From: Geodermatophilus sp. DF01-2
Lineage (GTDB): Bacteria; Actinomycetota; Actinomycetes; Mycobacteriales; Geodermatophilaceae
Assembly: GCF_004571065.1 (NCBI RefSeq)
Contig: NZ_SPQN01000043.1
Coordinates: 1-37,971, forward strand
Direction of reading: 5' to 3'
Length of the DNA stretch: 37,971 nucleotides
The notes beneath the pieces were generated by a model. It was not told where the DNA came from, searched no databases, and saw nothing but the letters and a program-made list of their open reading frames with translations. The position numbers were made by a program, and so were the translations under genes. Shown piece by piece: positions 25,861 to 34,338 of this stretch. How positions within the stretch are numbered: position 1 is the first letter of the stretch; the number at the start of each line of letters is the position of its first letter.

Positions 25861-27126
25861 TCACCTCCGTCCCTCCCCGGCGGCCGGCTTCCCCGCGGCG
25901 ACCCGCCATCCGGCGTCGGTGCGCTCGACCAGGTCGGCGAGCTCCAGCACGGGCAGCACCCGCAGCACGTCGAGGACGTCGCAGCCGGCCACCGTGGCCA
26001 GTCGTTCGGGGCTGACGCCGTTGCGCACCGGGCAGGCGTCGAGGACCCGGACGGCGAGGTCGGAGAGGCCGTCCCGGGCGCCGGTCGGGCGCTCGGGCGG
26101 ATCGGCGAGGTCCTCCCCCAGTCGGCCTACCGTCTCCACGACGTGCGCGGCGGACGCGACGAGGACGGCGCCCAGCTCGGCGTCGCGCAGCAGCTCGTGG
26201 CAGCCCACCGACATCGCCGAGGTGACCGGGCCCGGAACCACCATCACCTGCCGGCTCAGCTTCTGCGCCCGCCGGGCCGTGGCCTGCGCGCCGGAGCGCG
26301 CCGCCGCCTCGACGACCACGGTGCCGCGGGTCAGCGCGGCGATGAGCCGGTTGCGGACCAGGAAGCGGTGCTTGTGCGGTGCAGCACCGGGCGGCCACTC
26401 GCTGACGAGCAACCCCTCCTCGGCGATGCGGTGGAACAGCGCCCCGTGCGCCGCCGGGTAGACGCGGTCGACGCCGCAGGCCAGCACCGCGACCGTCGGT
26501 GCGTCCGCGGCCAGCGCGCCGCGGTGGGCGGCCGCGTCGATGCCGAAGGCCCCGCCGGAGACCACGGTCCAGCCCCGCTCCCCCAGCTGGTGGCCCAGCT
26601 CGGCGGCCACGTGCTCGCCGTAGGCCGTCGAAGCCCGGGCGCCGACGACGGCCACCGACCGGTCGGCCAGCTCGTCGAGCCGGGCCGGGCCGCGGACCCA
26701 CAGCGCCAGCGGCGGCACCGGGGCCGCGGCCCGCGGTGACTGGTAGCGCGGGTCGTCGGGCTCCTCGAGCGTCGCGAGCGTGAGGCAGTGCAGCAGGTGG
26801 CCGGGCCACTCGTCGTCCTCGGGGACCACGAGGCGGGCGCCGCAGCGCTCGGCCCGCAGCAGGTCGGCCAGCGAGGCGTCCTGGCGGGCGCGGGCACCCA
26901 CGAGCGCCTGGACGACGTCGGGTGCGCGGCCGGCCCGCAGCCGGCGCACCGCTTCCACCGGGCCGACGTCCTCGACGAAGCGCCAGAACACGACGCTGCC
27001 GGGCTCGGCCGCCCGGCTCAGCCACGCCCGGGCCCGGCGCACTGCGGGGCCGGCGACGCCGTCGGAGGTTCCCGCCCCGACCAGCCCCTGCTCCATGTCC
27101 TCGTCGAGACTCGGCACGGCGGTCAT
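25861..27126 (-). CDS. dprA: DNA-processing protein DprA
   Basis: DprA loads RecA on incoming single-stranded DNA in transformation. 421 residues: a variable N-terminal part with the SAM-like region to about residue 110, then the Rossmann-like core (VAVVGARASTAYGEHVAAELGHQLGERGWTVVSGGAFGIDAAAHRGAL, CGVDRVYPAAHGALFHRIAEEGLLVSEWPPGAAPHKHRFLVRNRLIAALTRGTVVVEAAARSGAQATARRAQKLSRQVMVVPGPVTS), and a C-terminal winged-helix-like segment (about 345-410). ATG 27126 overlaps the yifB stop by four bases. Actinobacteria keep dprA without evident competence machinery, so natural transformation cannot be concluded. Confidence 0.95.
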   Translation of the reverse strand: MTAVPSLDEDMEQGLVGAGTSDGVAGPAVRRARAWLSRAAEPGSVVFWRFVEDVGPVEAVRRLRAGRAPDVVQALVGARARQDASLADLLRAERCGARLVVPEDDEWPGHLLHCLTLATLEEPDDPRYQSPRAAAPVPPLALWVRGPARLDELADRSVAVVGARASTAYGEHVAAELGHQLGERGWTVVSGGAFGIDAAAHRGALAADAPTVAVLACGVDRVYPAAHGALFHRIAEEGLLVSEWPPGAAPHKHRFLVRNRLIAALTRGTVVVEAAARSGAQATARRAQKLSRQVMVVPGPVTSAMSVGCHELLRDAELGAVLVASAAHVVETVGRLGEDLADPPERPTGARDGLSDLAVRVLDACPVRNGVSPERLATVAGCDVLDVLRVLPVLELADLVERTDAGWRVAAGKPAAGEGRR

Positions 27127-28643
27127 GCCGCTGCCCGCTGCAGCCGCAGTCCGAGGGCCTCGGCGACGTCGTCAGCGCCCGGCACGGTGCGGCCGGCCAG
27201 GTCCGCCAACGTCCACGCCACCCGGAGCACGCGGTCGTAGCCGCGCACGGACAGCGCGCCGCGTTCCAGCGCGCGCTCCACCAGCCGTAGCGCCGACCTC
27301 GGTGGGGACCACCGATCGCGCAGCAGCCGGCCGGGCACCTGACTGTTGACGTCGAGCCCCGTGCCGTGCAGCCGCGCCGCGGCGATCGCGCGGGCCTGGG
27401 CGACGCGACCGGCGACGACGGCGGTCGGCTCCGGCGGCGTCCCGGCCTCCAGCCAGGCGGCCCGGGTGACCGCCGGGAGCTCGACCCGGAGGTCGATGCG
27501 GTCCAGCAGCGGGCCCGACAGACGGGCCTGGTACCGCCGCCGCTCCAGGGGGCTGCAGGTGCAGGCGGCGTCCCCCGCAGCACTGGCACAGGGGCAGGGG
27601 TTGGCCGCCAGGACCAGCTGCGCGCGGCATGGGAAGGTGGTCGCACCGCTCGCGCGGGAGATGGTCACCGAGCCGCGCTCGAGCGGCTGGCGCAGCGTGT
27701 CGAGCACCGCCCGGGAGAACTCCGGCGACTCGTCGAGGAAGAGCACGCCCTTGTGGGCCCGGCACAGCGCGCCGGGGCGGATCAGCCCCGAGCCGCCGCC
27801 GACGAGGGCGGCCATCGTCGCCGAGTGGTGCGGGGCCTCGAACGTCGGGCGGGTGACGAGGGGCGCGTCGGGCGGCAGGGTCCCGGCCACCGAGTGGATG
27901 GCGGTGACCTCCAGGGCGGCCTGCTCGTCCAGCGCGGGCAGCAGGCCCGGGAGGCGCTCGGCGAGCATCGTCTTGCCCGCCCCCGGCGGCCCGCTCAGGA
28001 AGAGGTGGTGCCCGCCGGCGGCCGCGACCTCGATGGCGCGGCGGCCGATCGGCTGGCCGACGACGTCCCCCAGGTCCGGCCCGGGCGGGGCCGGCGGCAA
28101 CGGGCGCCGATCGTGCCGACGCAGCGCCGCCCGGCCCTCCAAGTGGGCGACGACCTCGGCGAGGGTGCCGGCGGCCAGCACCTCGACGCTCTCGACGAGC
28201 GCCGCCTCCTGGGCGTTGCCTGCGGGCACCACGACCGTCCGGTGGCCGGCACGGGCGGCGGCGAGCACGGCGGGCAGGACCCCGCGGACGGCGCGCACCG
28301 AGCCGTCGAGCCCCAGCTCGCCGATCAGCACCAACCGGCCCACCGACTCGGCCGGCACCGCCCCGTCCGCGGCCAGGACCGCGGCCGCCAGCGCCAGATC
28401 GAAGCCGCTGCCCTGCTTGGGCATCGAGGCCGGGGACAACCCGATCGTGATCCGCCGCAGCGGCCACTTCCCTCCGGCGTTGACCACCGCCGCCCGCACG
28501 CGGTCGACCGACTGGCGGACGACGGCGTCGGGCAGCCCGACGAGCACCACGCCGGGCACGCCGGCGGACAGGTCGACCTCGACGTCGACCATCGCACCGT
28601 GCACCCCGGCCAGCCCCACCGACCACGTCCGCGCCAGCGTCAC
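27123..28643 (-). CDS. YifB/ComM family Mg-chelatase-like AAA+ ATPase
   Basis: 506 residues from GTG 28643, overlapping yraN by four bases. The N-terminal ribosomal-S5-like fold ([27 protein letters not shown]) is followed by the AAA+ core: Walker [21 protein letters not shown], Walker [25 protein letters not shown], and [16 protein letters not shown] with a Cys cluster ([14 protein letters not shown]) typical of the family. A C-terminal domain ([16 protein letters not shown], then [32 protein letters not shown]) completes it. ComM in some bacteria is a branch-migration helicase in recombination. The link to dprA agrees with a DNA-processing role. Confidence 0.94.
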   Translation of the reverse strand: MTLARTWSVGLAGVHGAMVDVEVDLSAGVPGVVLVGLPDAVVRQSVDRVRAAVVNAGGKWPLRRITIGLSPASMPKQGSGFDLALAAAVLAADGAVPAESVGRLVLIGELGLDGSVRAVRGVLPAVLAAARAGHRTVVVPAGNAQEAALVESVEVLAAGTLAEVVAHLEGRAALRRHDRRPLPPAPPGPDLGDVVGQPIGRRAIEVAAAGGHHLFLSGPPGAGKTMLAERLPGLLPALDEQAALEVTAIHSVAGTLPPDAPLVTRPTFEAPHHSATMAALVGGGSGLIRPGALCRAHKGVLFLDESPEFSRAVLDTLRQPLERGSVTISRASGATTFPCRAQLVLAANPCPCASAAGDAACTCSPLERRRYQARLSGPLLDRIDLRVELPAVTRAAWLEAGTPPEPTAVVAGRVAQARAIAAARLHGTGLDVNSQVPGRLLRDRWSPPRSALRLVERALERGALSVRGYDRVLRVAWTLADLAGRTVPGADDVAEALGLRLQRAAA

Positions 28644-28999
28644 GAGAACGCCCCCCGCAGGTGGGTGACGAGCGCGGGCCTGTCCGGCCGCACGAGCACA
28701 CCGACGACGTCGAAGCGCAGGTCGGGCGCGTGCTCGTCGTGCTCGGCGAGCCAGCGCTGGGCCAGCGTCCTCAGCCGTCGCTGCTTGGCGGAGCCGACCG
28801 CCTCCACGGGGTGGCCGAAGCCGACCGCCCGGCGGGTCTTGACCTCGCAGAACACCAGCGCGTCGCCGTCGCGGGCCACGATGTCGAGCTCGCCGTCGCG
28901 ACAGCGCCAGTTCCGGTCGAGGACGCGCAGCCCGCTGTCGGTGAGGTAGGCGGCGGCGATGCGCTCACCGTGGGCGCCGAGGTCCGATGTCGTTCGCAC
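28640..28999 (-). CDS. YraN family (UPF0102) putative nuclease
   Basis: 119 residues from GTG 28999. Endonuclease-like fold of the YraN/UPF0102 family: [51 protein letters not shown] carries the conserved E (GERIA), the D/E pair (GELDIVA) and the E-x-K (CEVKTR) of a PD-(D/E)XK arrangement. The C-terminus has [16 protein letters not shown] and LRFDVVGVL. The family's cellular role is unsettled. First gene of a translationally coupled yraN-yifB-dprA run. Confidence 0.92.
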   Translation of the reverse strand: MRTTSDLGAHGERIAAAYLTDSGLRVLDRNWRCRDGELDIVARDGDALVFCEVKTRRAVGFGHPVEAVGSAKQRRLRTLAQRWLAEHDEHAPDLRFDVVGVLVRPDRPALVTHLRGAFS

Positions 29000-29131
29000 C
29001 GGCCGACCGTCGTCCGGCGGCCCGGCTCGCCGCCACCCCGTCGCGCGGTCTGTGGACGGGGACGCTGCCTGTGGACGCCGGGCTCCGGACCGTCCCCGAC
29101 GCCCAGCAGCCTCGGCGCCGTGACGTGGAGA

Positions 29132-29452
29132 TCAGGTCAGCCGGGGGCCGTCGGGCAGCTCGAGGTCGGGCTTGTCCAGCTCCTCGACGTTGACGTCCTT
29201 GAACGTCAGCACCCGCACGTTGCGCACGAAACGCGCCGGCCGGTACATGTCCCAGACCCACGCGTCGGAGAGCTTGAGCTCGAAGTACACCTCGCCGCCG
29301 GCCTCCCGCACCTGCAGGTCCACGGAGTTGGCGAGGTAGAAGCGCCGCTCGGTCTCCACCACGTAGGTGAACTGCCGGACGATGTCCCGGTACTCGCGAT
29401 AGAGCTGCAGCTCCATCTCGGTCTCGTACTTCTCCAGGTCCTCGGTGCTCAT
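29132..29452 (-). CDS. DUF2469 family protein
   Basis: 106 residues, strongly conserved in actinobacteria (Rv2901c position): STEDLEKYETEMELQLYREYRDIVRQFTYVVETERRFYLANSVDLQV, then YFELKLSDAWVWDMYRPARFVRNVRVLTFKDVNVEELDKPDLELP. No catalytic motif is apparent and the function is not known. Its ATG overlaps the rnhB stop by four bases, so the two are expressed together. 132 bases of non-coding DNA separate it from yraN downstream. Confidence 0.93.
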   Translation of the reverse strand: MSTEDLEKYETEMELQLYREYRDIVRQFTYVVETERRFYLANSVDLQVREAGGEVYFELKLSDAWVWDMYRPARFVRNVRVLTFKDVNVEELDKPDLELPDGPRLT

Positions 29453-30225
29453 CGCGGCTCTCCGGACACAGGGCGCATGGACCCATCATCGACCATGGCG
29501 CCGGGGCAGGTCAGCTGGAGTCCCCGTGCGGCGTGTGCGTCGCGGGCCCGCGCGACGTTGACGAAGCGCAACCGGTGCTCCGGGCAGGGCCCGTACCGGT
29601 CGAGGGCGGCGCTGTGCGCATCGGTGATGTAGCCCTTGTGGACGGCGAAGTCGTACTCGGGCCAGCGCTCGTGCAGGTCGAGCATGATCCTGTCCCGCGT
29701 GACCTTGGCCAGCACCGACGCCGCGGCCACGCACGCCGCCACCCGGTCGCCCTTCCACACCGCGAGAGTCGGACGGGCCAGCCCCGGCACCGGGAAGCCG
29801 TCGGTGAGCACGTAGTCCGCCCCGGGGTCGAGGGCCCACACCGTGCGGCGCAGCGCCTCGATGTTCGTCACGTGCATGCCGCGGGCGTCGAGGTCGGCGA
29901 CGGGGATGACGACCACCGACCAGGCCTCCGCGCGGTCCACGACCTCCTCGTAGACCCGCTCGCGGGCAGCGGCGCTCAGGAGCTTGGAGTCCGCGAGACC
30001 GGGGACTCGCCCACGGCGACCTGCGGGAAGTACGCACGCGGCGGCGACCAGCGGACCGGCACAGGCCCCGCGGCCGGCCTCGTCGGCACCTGCGACCGCT
30101 CCGAACCCGCGGCGGTGCAGCGAGCGCTCCATGTTCCACAGGGCGTCGGGTCGGTCGTCGGCGGACACCCCGGGGCGGACTCGGCCGCGCGGCCCGGGGG
30201 GAGCGGGAGTGGTACGGACAGCCAT
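29449..30225 (-). CDS. rnhB: Ribonuclease HII
   Basis: Removes ribonucleotides and RNA primers from DNA-RNA hybrids. 258 residues from ATG 30225. Catalytic carboxylates: D and E in VAGADEAGRGACAGPLVAAA (the DEAGRG motif), the Asp in YVLTDGFPVPG, and Asp in AKVTRDRIMLDLHERWPEYDFAVHKGY. The roughly 35-residue N-terminal part before WNMERSLHRRGF is not conserved, so a later start is possible. A region of tandem hairpins lies upstream. Confidence 0.94.
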   Translation of the reverse strand: MAVRTTPAPPGPRGRVRPGVSADDRPDALWNMERSLHRRGFGAVAGADEAGRGACAGPLVAAACVLPAGRRGRVPGLADSKLLSAAARERVYEEVVDRAEAWSVVVIPVADLDARGMHVTNIEALRRTVWALDPGADYVLTDGFPVPGLARPTLAVWKGDRVAACVAAASVLAKVTRDRIMLDLHERWPEYDFAVHKGYITDAHSAALDRYGPCPEHRLRFVNVARARDAHAARGLQLTCPGAMVDDGSMRPVSGEPR

Positions 30226-30333
30226 CGCGCTCCGACAGTACGAGCCACCAGCGACCCGACGGCACGCTGTGCGGGGGACCCGCCACGCAGGTCGGCGACG
30301 AGCCGTCGGGCCCGCGCAGGATGGCCGGGAGCG

Positions 30334-30374
30334 CCAGGGACCGGCCCTCGGGGTCAGAGAGGGCCGGTCCCTGG
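30334..30374. terminator. 16-bp perfect hairpin
   Basis: CCAGGGACCGGCCCTC (30334-30349) and GAGGGCCGGTCCCTGG (30359-30374) form a perfect 16-bp stem with a 9-base loop. Its place after the regulator gene and before rnhB suggests transcription termination. No U-tract follows on the minus strand, so this is inferred from strength and position only. Confidence 0.65.
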
Positions 30375-30451
30375 ACGGTCGGCCGCCGGAGCGGCCTGGC
30401 GAGCGCCCGGCCGGACCGTCGAGGAGGCGGACGGTCCGCCCGGCCCCTGCA

Positions 30452-30594
30452 GGGACCCCGGCCCCGTTCCGGGTCCCGCCCCGAGCCTGCGAGGGGTGGG
30501 AGGGCGGGGTCCTTCTCCGAGCGGCGGGGGCAGGGCGGCCCCGTCCAGAGGCTCGCCGTGAGCCTGCGAACGGTGAGGAGGACGGGGTCCTCGT
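30452..30594. repeat. Composite hairpin repeat copy J, after the LuxR gene
   Basis: Two modules. The one next to the gene pairs CCCCGTCC (30539-30546) with GGACGGGG (30580-30587), and on the minus strand starts four bases after the stop (GAGGACCCC). The second keeps the core GTCCCGCCCCGAGCCTGCGAGGGGTGGG with weaker arms, followed by CCCTGCAGGG. Confidence 0.85.
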
Positions 30595-31299
30595 TCAGGC
30601 CTCGGCGGAAGTCAGGGTGTGGGCGCCGCAGGTGCAGCCGGGAGTGCGAGAGGACAGGACCAGGGAGACCGCGTGCGCCCGGTCGCGGGCACCCAGCTTG
30701 CGCAGGATGGCCTTGACGTGGGACTTGACGGTGTCCTCGCTGATGAACAGGTTGCGGCCGATCTGCCGGTTCGACTGGCCCTGGATGAGCTCGTCGAGGA
30801 CGTCGGACTCCCGGCGGGTCAGCGGCACCTCGGGGGTGAACGGCTTGGCGGCGGGAACGGCCGAGGGCTCGACCCGGCGGATCTGCGGGTCGACGACGGT
30901 GCGGCCGGCGCGGGCAGCCAGGATGGCCCAGCCGAGCAGGGTCGGCGAGGTGTTGATCATCAGGTAGCCGCGGACACCGGCGGCCAGGGCCTCGTTGACC
31001 ACGGCGGGGTCCTCGGAGGTTCCCAGGGCCACGATCGTCACCCGCGGGTACCGGCGACGCAGGTCCCGGCAGGCGTTGAGCGTCGCGGCGCGGCCCGAGC
31101 CCAGCTCCACGACCACCGCGTCGGGGCGGGCCGTCTCGACCAGCGTCAGGGCCCGGCGCAGCTCACCCGGAGTCCCGACCGACTGCATGCCGGCGGTCTC
31201 GTTGACCATGCTCACCAGCCCGCGGCGCAGGACGGGGGCGTCGGCGAGGATGAGCACGCGGGTGACGCCACGAGCGGCACTCGCCATGGGTGCGGACAC
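30595..31299 (-). CDS. LuxR/NarL-type regulator with degenerate receiver domain
   Basis: 234 residues from GTG 31299 (GGAG six bases upstream); ATG 31287 is an alternative. A receiver-like domain (about 13-135) is followed by a LuxR HTH (about 165-225): LTRRESDVLDELIQGQSNRQIGRNLFISEDTVKSHVKAILRKLGARDRAHAVSLVL. The receiver lacks the phosphorylation residues: the acceptor Asp position is E65 (PDAVVVELGSG), the acidic pair is reduced to A19-D20, the Thr/Ser position is G92 and the conserved Lys is I114 (GYLMINTSP). The last residues contain CTCGAH. No sensor kinase is adjacent. It probably binds DNA independently of phosphorylation, perhaps in a permanently active state. It sits between lepB and rnhB, which are neighbours in mycobacteria. 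Confidence 0.9.
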   Translation of the reverse strand: MSAPMASAARGVTRVLILADAPVLRRGLVSMVNETAGMQSVGTPGELRRALTLVETARPDAVVVELGSGRAATLNACRDLRRRYPRVTIVALGTSEDPAVVNEALAAGVRGYLMINTSPTLLGWAILAARAGRTVVDPQIRRVEPSAVPAAKPFTPEVPLTRRESDVLDELIQGQSNRQIGRNLFISEDTVKSHVKAILRKLGARDRAHAVSLVLSSRTPGCTCGAHTLTSAEA

Positions 31300-31440
31300 A
31301 ACGGACTCCGTTTCACACGTTCGGGGAAGTTCTCACGACCTCCATCGGACGGGCGAGACAATTGCTTGAACGCTTTTCCAATATTTTTTGAGAGATTTCT
31401 CCTCACCCGGTCGTAGTGGTGTCTCAGTCACACCAGTAAC
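31300..31440 (-). promoter_or_regulatory. AT-rich upstream region of the atypical regulator
   Basis: Bases 31358-31405 (ACAATTGCTTG, CCAATATTTTTTG and so on) are strikingly AT-rich for this genome. An interrupted dyad TGGTGT-N7-ACACCA lies at 31417-31435, and could be an operator, possibly for the regulator itself. The AT-rich stretch suggests a strong or regulated promoter and a relatively long leader. No unique -10/-35 assignment is made. Confidence 0.55.
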
Positions 31441-31504
31441 GCGGAATCGGCGACCGACGGTATTCGTGTCGACATGGCGACGCCATTCCCGAACGGATTC
31501 GAGA

Positions 31505-31553
31505 ACGACTCGACCCGCACATCCCGGTTCTGGGGAGGTGCGGGTCGAGTCGT
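31505..31553 (-). terminator. Terminator hairpin after lepB
   Basis: ACGACTCGACCCGCAC (31505-31520) and GTGCGGGTCGAGTCGT (31538-31553) form a perfect 16-bp stem with a 17-base loop, 22 bases past the lepB stop on the minus strand, followed by TCTCGAATCC. The position and perfect pairing support termination of the rplS-lepB transcript before the regulator gene. Confidence 0.8.
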
Positions 31554-31575
31554 GATGGAGGCGCTCGTGCGGGAC

Positions 31576-32532
31576 TCAGCCGGCGCGGGCACGCCGCCGT
31601 CGCCGTCGCCAGGCGGTGAGCGGCACGGCGCCGACGAGGCCGAGCGCGTGGGGCGCGGCGACCGCGGCCGCTCCGGACACCGGTGCCGGGCCGTCCGGGA
31701 CGCCGGCCGCCTCGAGACCCTGGATGTCGGGCGAGTCGAGGATGCCGAAGCGGTCGAGTGGCCAGACGATCAGCGCGGCCTTGCCGATGACGTCGTCCAC
31801 CGCGACCGTCCCGGAGTACTCGTCGCCGATGTGCTGCCGCGAGTCCGCGGACGCCGACCGGTGGTCGCCCATGACCCACAGCCGGCCCTCGGGGACGGTG
31901 ACGGGGCCGAACGCCCGGCTCTCCAGCGGAGTGTTCTCGAAGATGTAGGGCTCGTAGAGCGGCTCGCCGTCCACCGTGACCCGGCCCTCGGCGTCACAGC
32001 ACTGCACCGTCTGGCCCTCGGTCGCGATGACCCGCTTGACGAAGTCGTCCTCGCTGGGCGGGGCCACCCCGATGGCCCGGCCGAGCCACATCAGGCTGCT
32101 GGACAGCCAATTGCCCGGCTCGGTGACCTCGACCTCCGGCGACCAGCTCTCCGGCCCCTCGAATACCACGATGTCGCCCGGCTCGGGCTCCCCGAACCAG
32201 TAAGGCACCTTGTTGACCAGGACGCGGTCGCCGGTGCAGCCGGGGCAGCCGTGCAGGGTCTGCTCCATGGAGCCGGAAGGAATGAAGAAGGCCTGCACGA
32301 GGAAGGTCTTCACCAGCAGCGCGAGCACAAAGGCGATCAGCAGCAGCACGGGTAGCTCGCGCAGCAGCGAACCCTGCTTCTGCTCCTTGCGGCGGCGGGC
32401 CCGGCGACCGCCCGACGAGCGGAGGCGGCCGGCGCCTGCGGTGGCTCCGCCTTGGTCCGTGGACCCGGCCGCTCGGGGGTCCTCCCCCTCGGGAACGACG
32501 TCGGCGGGCCTCCCGGGCCGGTCACTGCTCAT
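31576..32532 (-). CDS. lepB: Signal peptidase I
   Basis: Membrane protease that removes signal peptides from Sec/Tat substrates. 318 residues from ATG 32532: a cytosolic basic head (RRARRRKEQKQ), a membrane helix (about 58-82), catalytic Ser88 in FFIPSGSMEQTL, and catalytic Lys166 in DDFVKRVIA. The GDH box VMGDHRSASADSRQHIG and the C-terminal VIGKAALIVWPLDRFG are present. After the catalytic domain a second hydrophobic segment (AAAVAAPHALGLVGAVPLTAW) and an Arg-rich end (RRRRRRARAG) suggest a C-terminal membrane anchor, common in actinobacterial signal peptidases. Follows rplS by 66 bases. Confidence 0.95.
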   Translation of the reverse strand: MSSDRPGRPADVVPEGEDPRAAGSTDQGGATAGAGRLRSSGGRRARRRKEQKQGSLLRELPVLLLIAFVLALLVKTFLVQAFFIPSGSMEQTLHGCPGCTGDRVLVNKVPYWFGEPEPGDIVVFEGPESWSPEVEVTEPGNWLSSSLMWLGRAIGVAPPSEDDFVKRVIATEGQTVQCCDAEGRVTVDGEPLYEPYIFENTPLESRAFGPVTVPEGRLWVMGDHRSASADSRQHIGDEYSGTVAVDDVIGKAALIVWPLDRFGILDSPDIQGLEAAGVPDGPAPVSGAAAVAAPHALGLVGAVPLTAWRRRRRRARAG

Positions 32533-32598
32533 CGGAACCAGCGTACGGCCGCGGGAGACCCGCCGTGGTCAGGCCGGACTGACCGGCCTCAGAACGTG

Positions 32599-32955
32599 TC
32601 AGCGGGAGACGGTCTCGCGCTTCTCCTTGATCTTGGCGGCCTTGCCGCGCAGCTCGCGGAGGTAGTACAGCTTGGCCCGGCGGACGTCACCGCGGGTCAG
32701 GACCTCGATCTTCTCGACGACCGGGGTGTGCACCGGGAAGGTGCGCTCCACGCCCACACCGAAGCTGACCTTGCGAACGGTGAAGGTCTCGCGGATGCCC
32801 CCACCCTGCCGGCGGATGACCACGCCCTGGAAGACCTGGATCCGCGAGCGGTTGCCCTCGATGACGCGCACGTGCACCTTGACGGTGTCGCCCGGGCGGA
32901 ACGCGGGGATGTCGTCGCGCAACGAGTCGGCGTCGAGTACGTCCAGGGTGTTCAT
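32599..32955 (-). CDS. rplS: 50S ribosomal protein L19
   Basis: 118 residues, ATG 32955: [113 protein letters not shown] covers the whole family. Located at the 30S-50S interface. In related genomes it follows trmD directly; here a broken NUDIX gene lies between them. Confidence 0.97.
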   Translation of the reverse strand: MNTLDVLDADSLRDDIPAFRPGDTVKVHVRVIEGNRSRIQVFQGVVIRRQGGGIRETFTVRKVSFGVGVERTFPVHTPVVEKIEVLTRGDVRRAKLYYLRELRGKAAKIKEKRETVSR

Positions 32956-33100
32956 TGCGGCAGTCCTGTCCTAGCGGTCATGTCGTTGCAGTGCGGACAG
33001 CAGCCGGCCCCGGCTGTCCGATCCGGGGAGCTGCGCTCCGGGAGGAACTCGGCGCCGATGCACCCGACCGTCCGCAGCGGCTCTCTACTGTGCCACATCG

Positions 33101-33602
33101 TCAGCCGACGAAGCGCGGCGGCCCCGGCCAGGGTCCGGCCAGCAGCCCCGGCGGCAGGTGGGCGAGCTCCGCGGGCGCGAAGGTCTCCGCGCTGTCCGCG
33201 ACTTCCGCGGCGCTCCGCCACCGGTGCGGCTCGGCACCGAGCAGTTCCAGCTCTGTCCGCCCGCGCGGGTCCGCCTGGTGCACGACGTCGCGCAACACGA
33301 AGAAGGTCTCCCGCGAGTCGATCTGCATCGAAGGCGTTCGGGCCGACGTGTCGCCGGAACCACACCGGGCCCTCCAGCGCCGCGGGCGCCACGACGAGGC
33401 CGATCCCCTCGGCCAGCTCCCGCACAGCGGCCTGCCACACGCTCTCCCCCGGCTCCACGCCGCCGCCGAGTGTGTACGAGAACAGCACCTCCCCGGGCGG
33501 GACCGCCGGGTCGGTCAGCCGGGCGCCGAGCAACAGCACCCGCCCTCACGGGTCGAGGACGACCATCCGTGCGGTCGGCCGCACCCACGGCCGGTCAGCC
33601 AT
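33101..33602 (-). pseudogene. NUDIX hydrolase pseudogene (nonsense codon plus frameshift)
   Basis: From ATG 33602 (overlapping the trmD end by eight bases) the frame reads [18 protein letters not shown], then TGA at 33548-33546 (codon 19), then GRVLLLGARLTDPAVPPGEVLFSYTLGGGVEPGESVWQAAVRELAEGIGLVV. This is the Nudix box, but its EE pair is EG, losing a metal ligand. At about 33330 the frame breaks (FRRHVGPNAFD), and the +1 frame continues with MQIDSRETFFVLRDVVHQAD, then EPHRWRSAAEVADSAETFAPAELA, to a stop at 33101. A restart at GTG 33539 could bypass the stop but not the frameshift. Three independent lesions make real decay more likely than sequencing error. Confidence 0.82.
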
Positions 33603-34338
33603 CGCCGAGGACGGCGCGGTCGGCGGCCGACAGGGTCTCGACCGGCAGCGCCGCCAGCAGGTCCGGCCGCCGGGCCGCCGTCCGCCGTAGGGACTCCGCC
33701 CGCCGCCACCGGGCGATCGCCGCGTGGTCGCCGGAGAGCAGCACGGGCGGGACGTCGTGGCCGCGCCAGGACGCCGGGCGGGTGTACGAGGGCCCCTCGA
33801 GCAGCCCGTCGGCGTGCGAGTCGAACTCGACCGACTCCCGCTTGCCCACCACGCCGGGCAGCAGCCGGGTCACCGCCTCGACCATGACGAGCACCGCGGA
33901 CTCGCCGCCGGCCAGCACGTAGTCGCCGATCGACACCTCGGAGACCGGGCCGGCCTCCGCCGCCCAGTCGGCGACCCGCTGGTCGATGCCCTCGTAGCGG
34001 CCGCAGGCGAAGACGAGGCCGGGCTCGGCGGCCCACTCCGCGGCAGTGGCCTGGGTGAAGGGGCGCCCGGCCGGGGTCGGGACCACCAGGCGGGTGCCCG
34101 GCGGGCGGACGGCCTCGAGCGCCCGGGCCCACGGCTCCGGGCGCATCACCATGCCGGGGCCGCCGCCGTAGGGGGCGTCGTCGACGGTGCGGTGCACGTC
34201 GTCGGTCCACTGCCGCAGGTCGTGCACGCCGATCGAGACCAGGCCGCGCCCGGCGGCCTTGCCCAGCAACGACTGGCGCAGTGGCGCGAGGTACTCGGGG
34301 AAGATGGTGACGACGTCGATGCGGAAGCCGGAGCTCAC
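33595..34338 (-). CDS. trmD: tRNA (guanine-N1)-methyltransferase TrmD
   Basis: Makes m1G37 in tRNAs, preventing frameshifting; a SPOUT knot dimer. 247 residues: [61 protein letters not shown], then [42 protein letters not shown] (knot) and [35 protein letters not shown]. The start overlaps rimM by four bases. Intact. Confidence 0.97.
   Translation of the reverse strand: MSSGFRIDVVTIFPEYLAPLRQSLLGKAAGRGLVSIGVHDLRQWTDDVHRTVDDAPYGGGPGMVMRPEPWARALEAVRPPGTRLVVPTPAGRPFTQATAAEWAAEPGLVFACGRYEGIDQRVADWAAEAGPVSEVSIGDYVLAGGESAVLVMVEAVTRLLPGVVGKRESVEFDSHADGLLEGPSYTRPASWRGHDVPPVLLSGDHAAIARWRRAESLRRTAARRPDLLAALPVETLSAADRAVLGDG

Larger units (their letters stand above)
30226..30594. other. Hairpin-rich intergenic region between the LuxR gene and rnhB
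   Basis: The 369 bases contain no gene. From right to left on the minus strand they hold a composite dispersed repeat (30452-30594), a 9-bp dyad (CGGACCGTC at about 30411-30419 with GACGGTCCG at 30430-30438) and a 16-bp hairpin (30334-30374). The rnhB promoter should be in the last about 100 bases, but no hexamers were convincing. Confidence 0.6.

Noticed and set aside
29000-29131. Possible small RNA or DnaA-like sites (two CTGTGGAC motifs) between yraN and the DUF2469 gene
   Set aside because: The two motifs do not match a DnaA box well, pairing is short (7 bp), and there is no supporting promoter or terminator signal.
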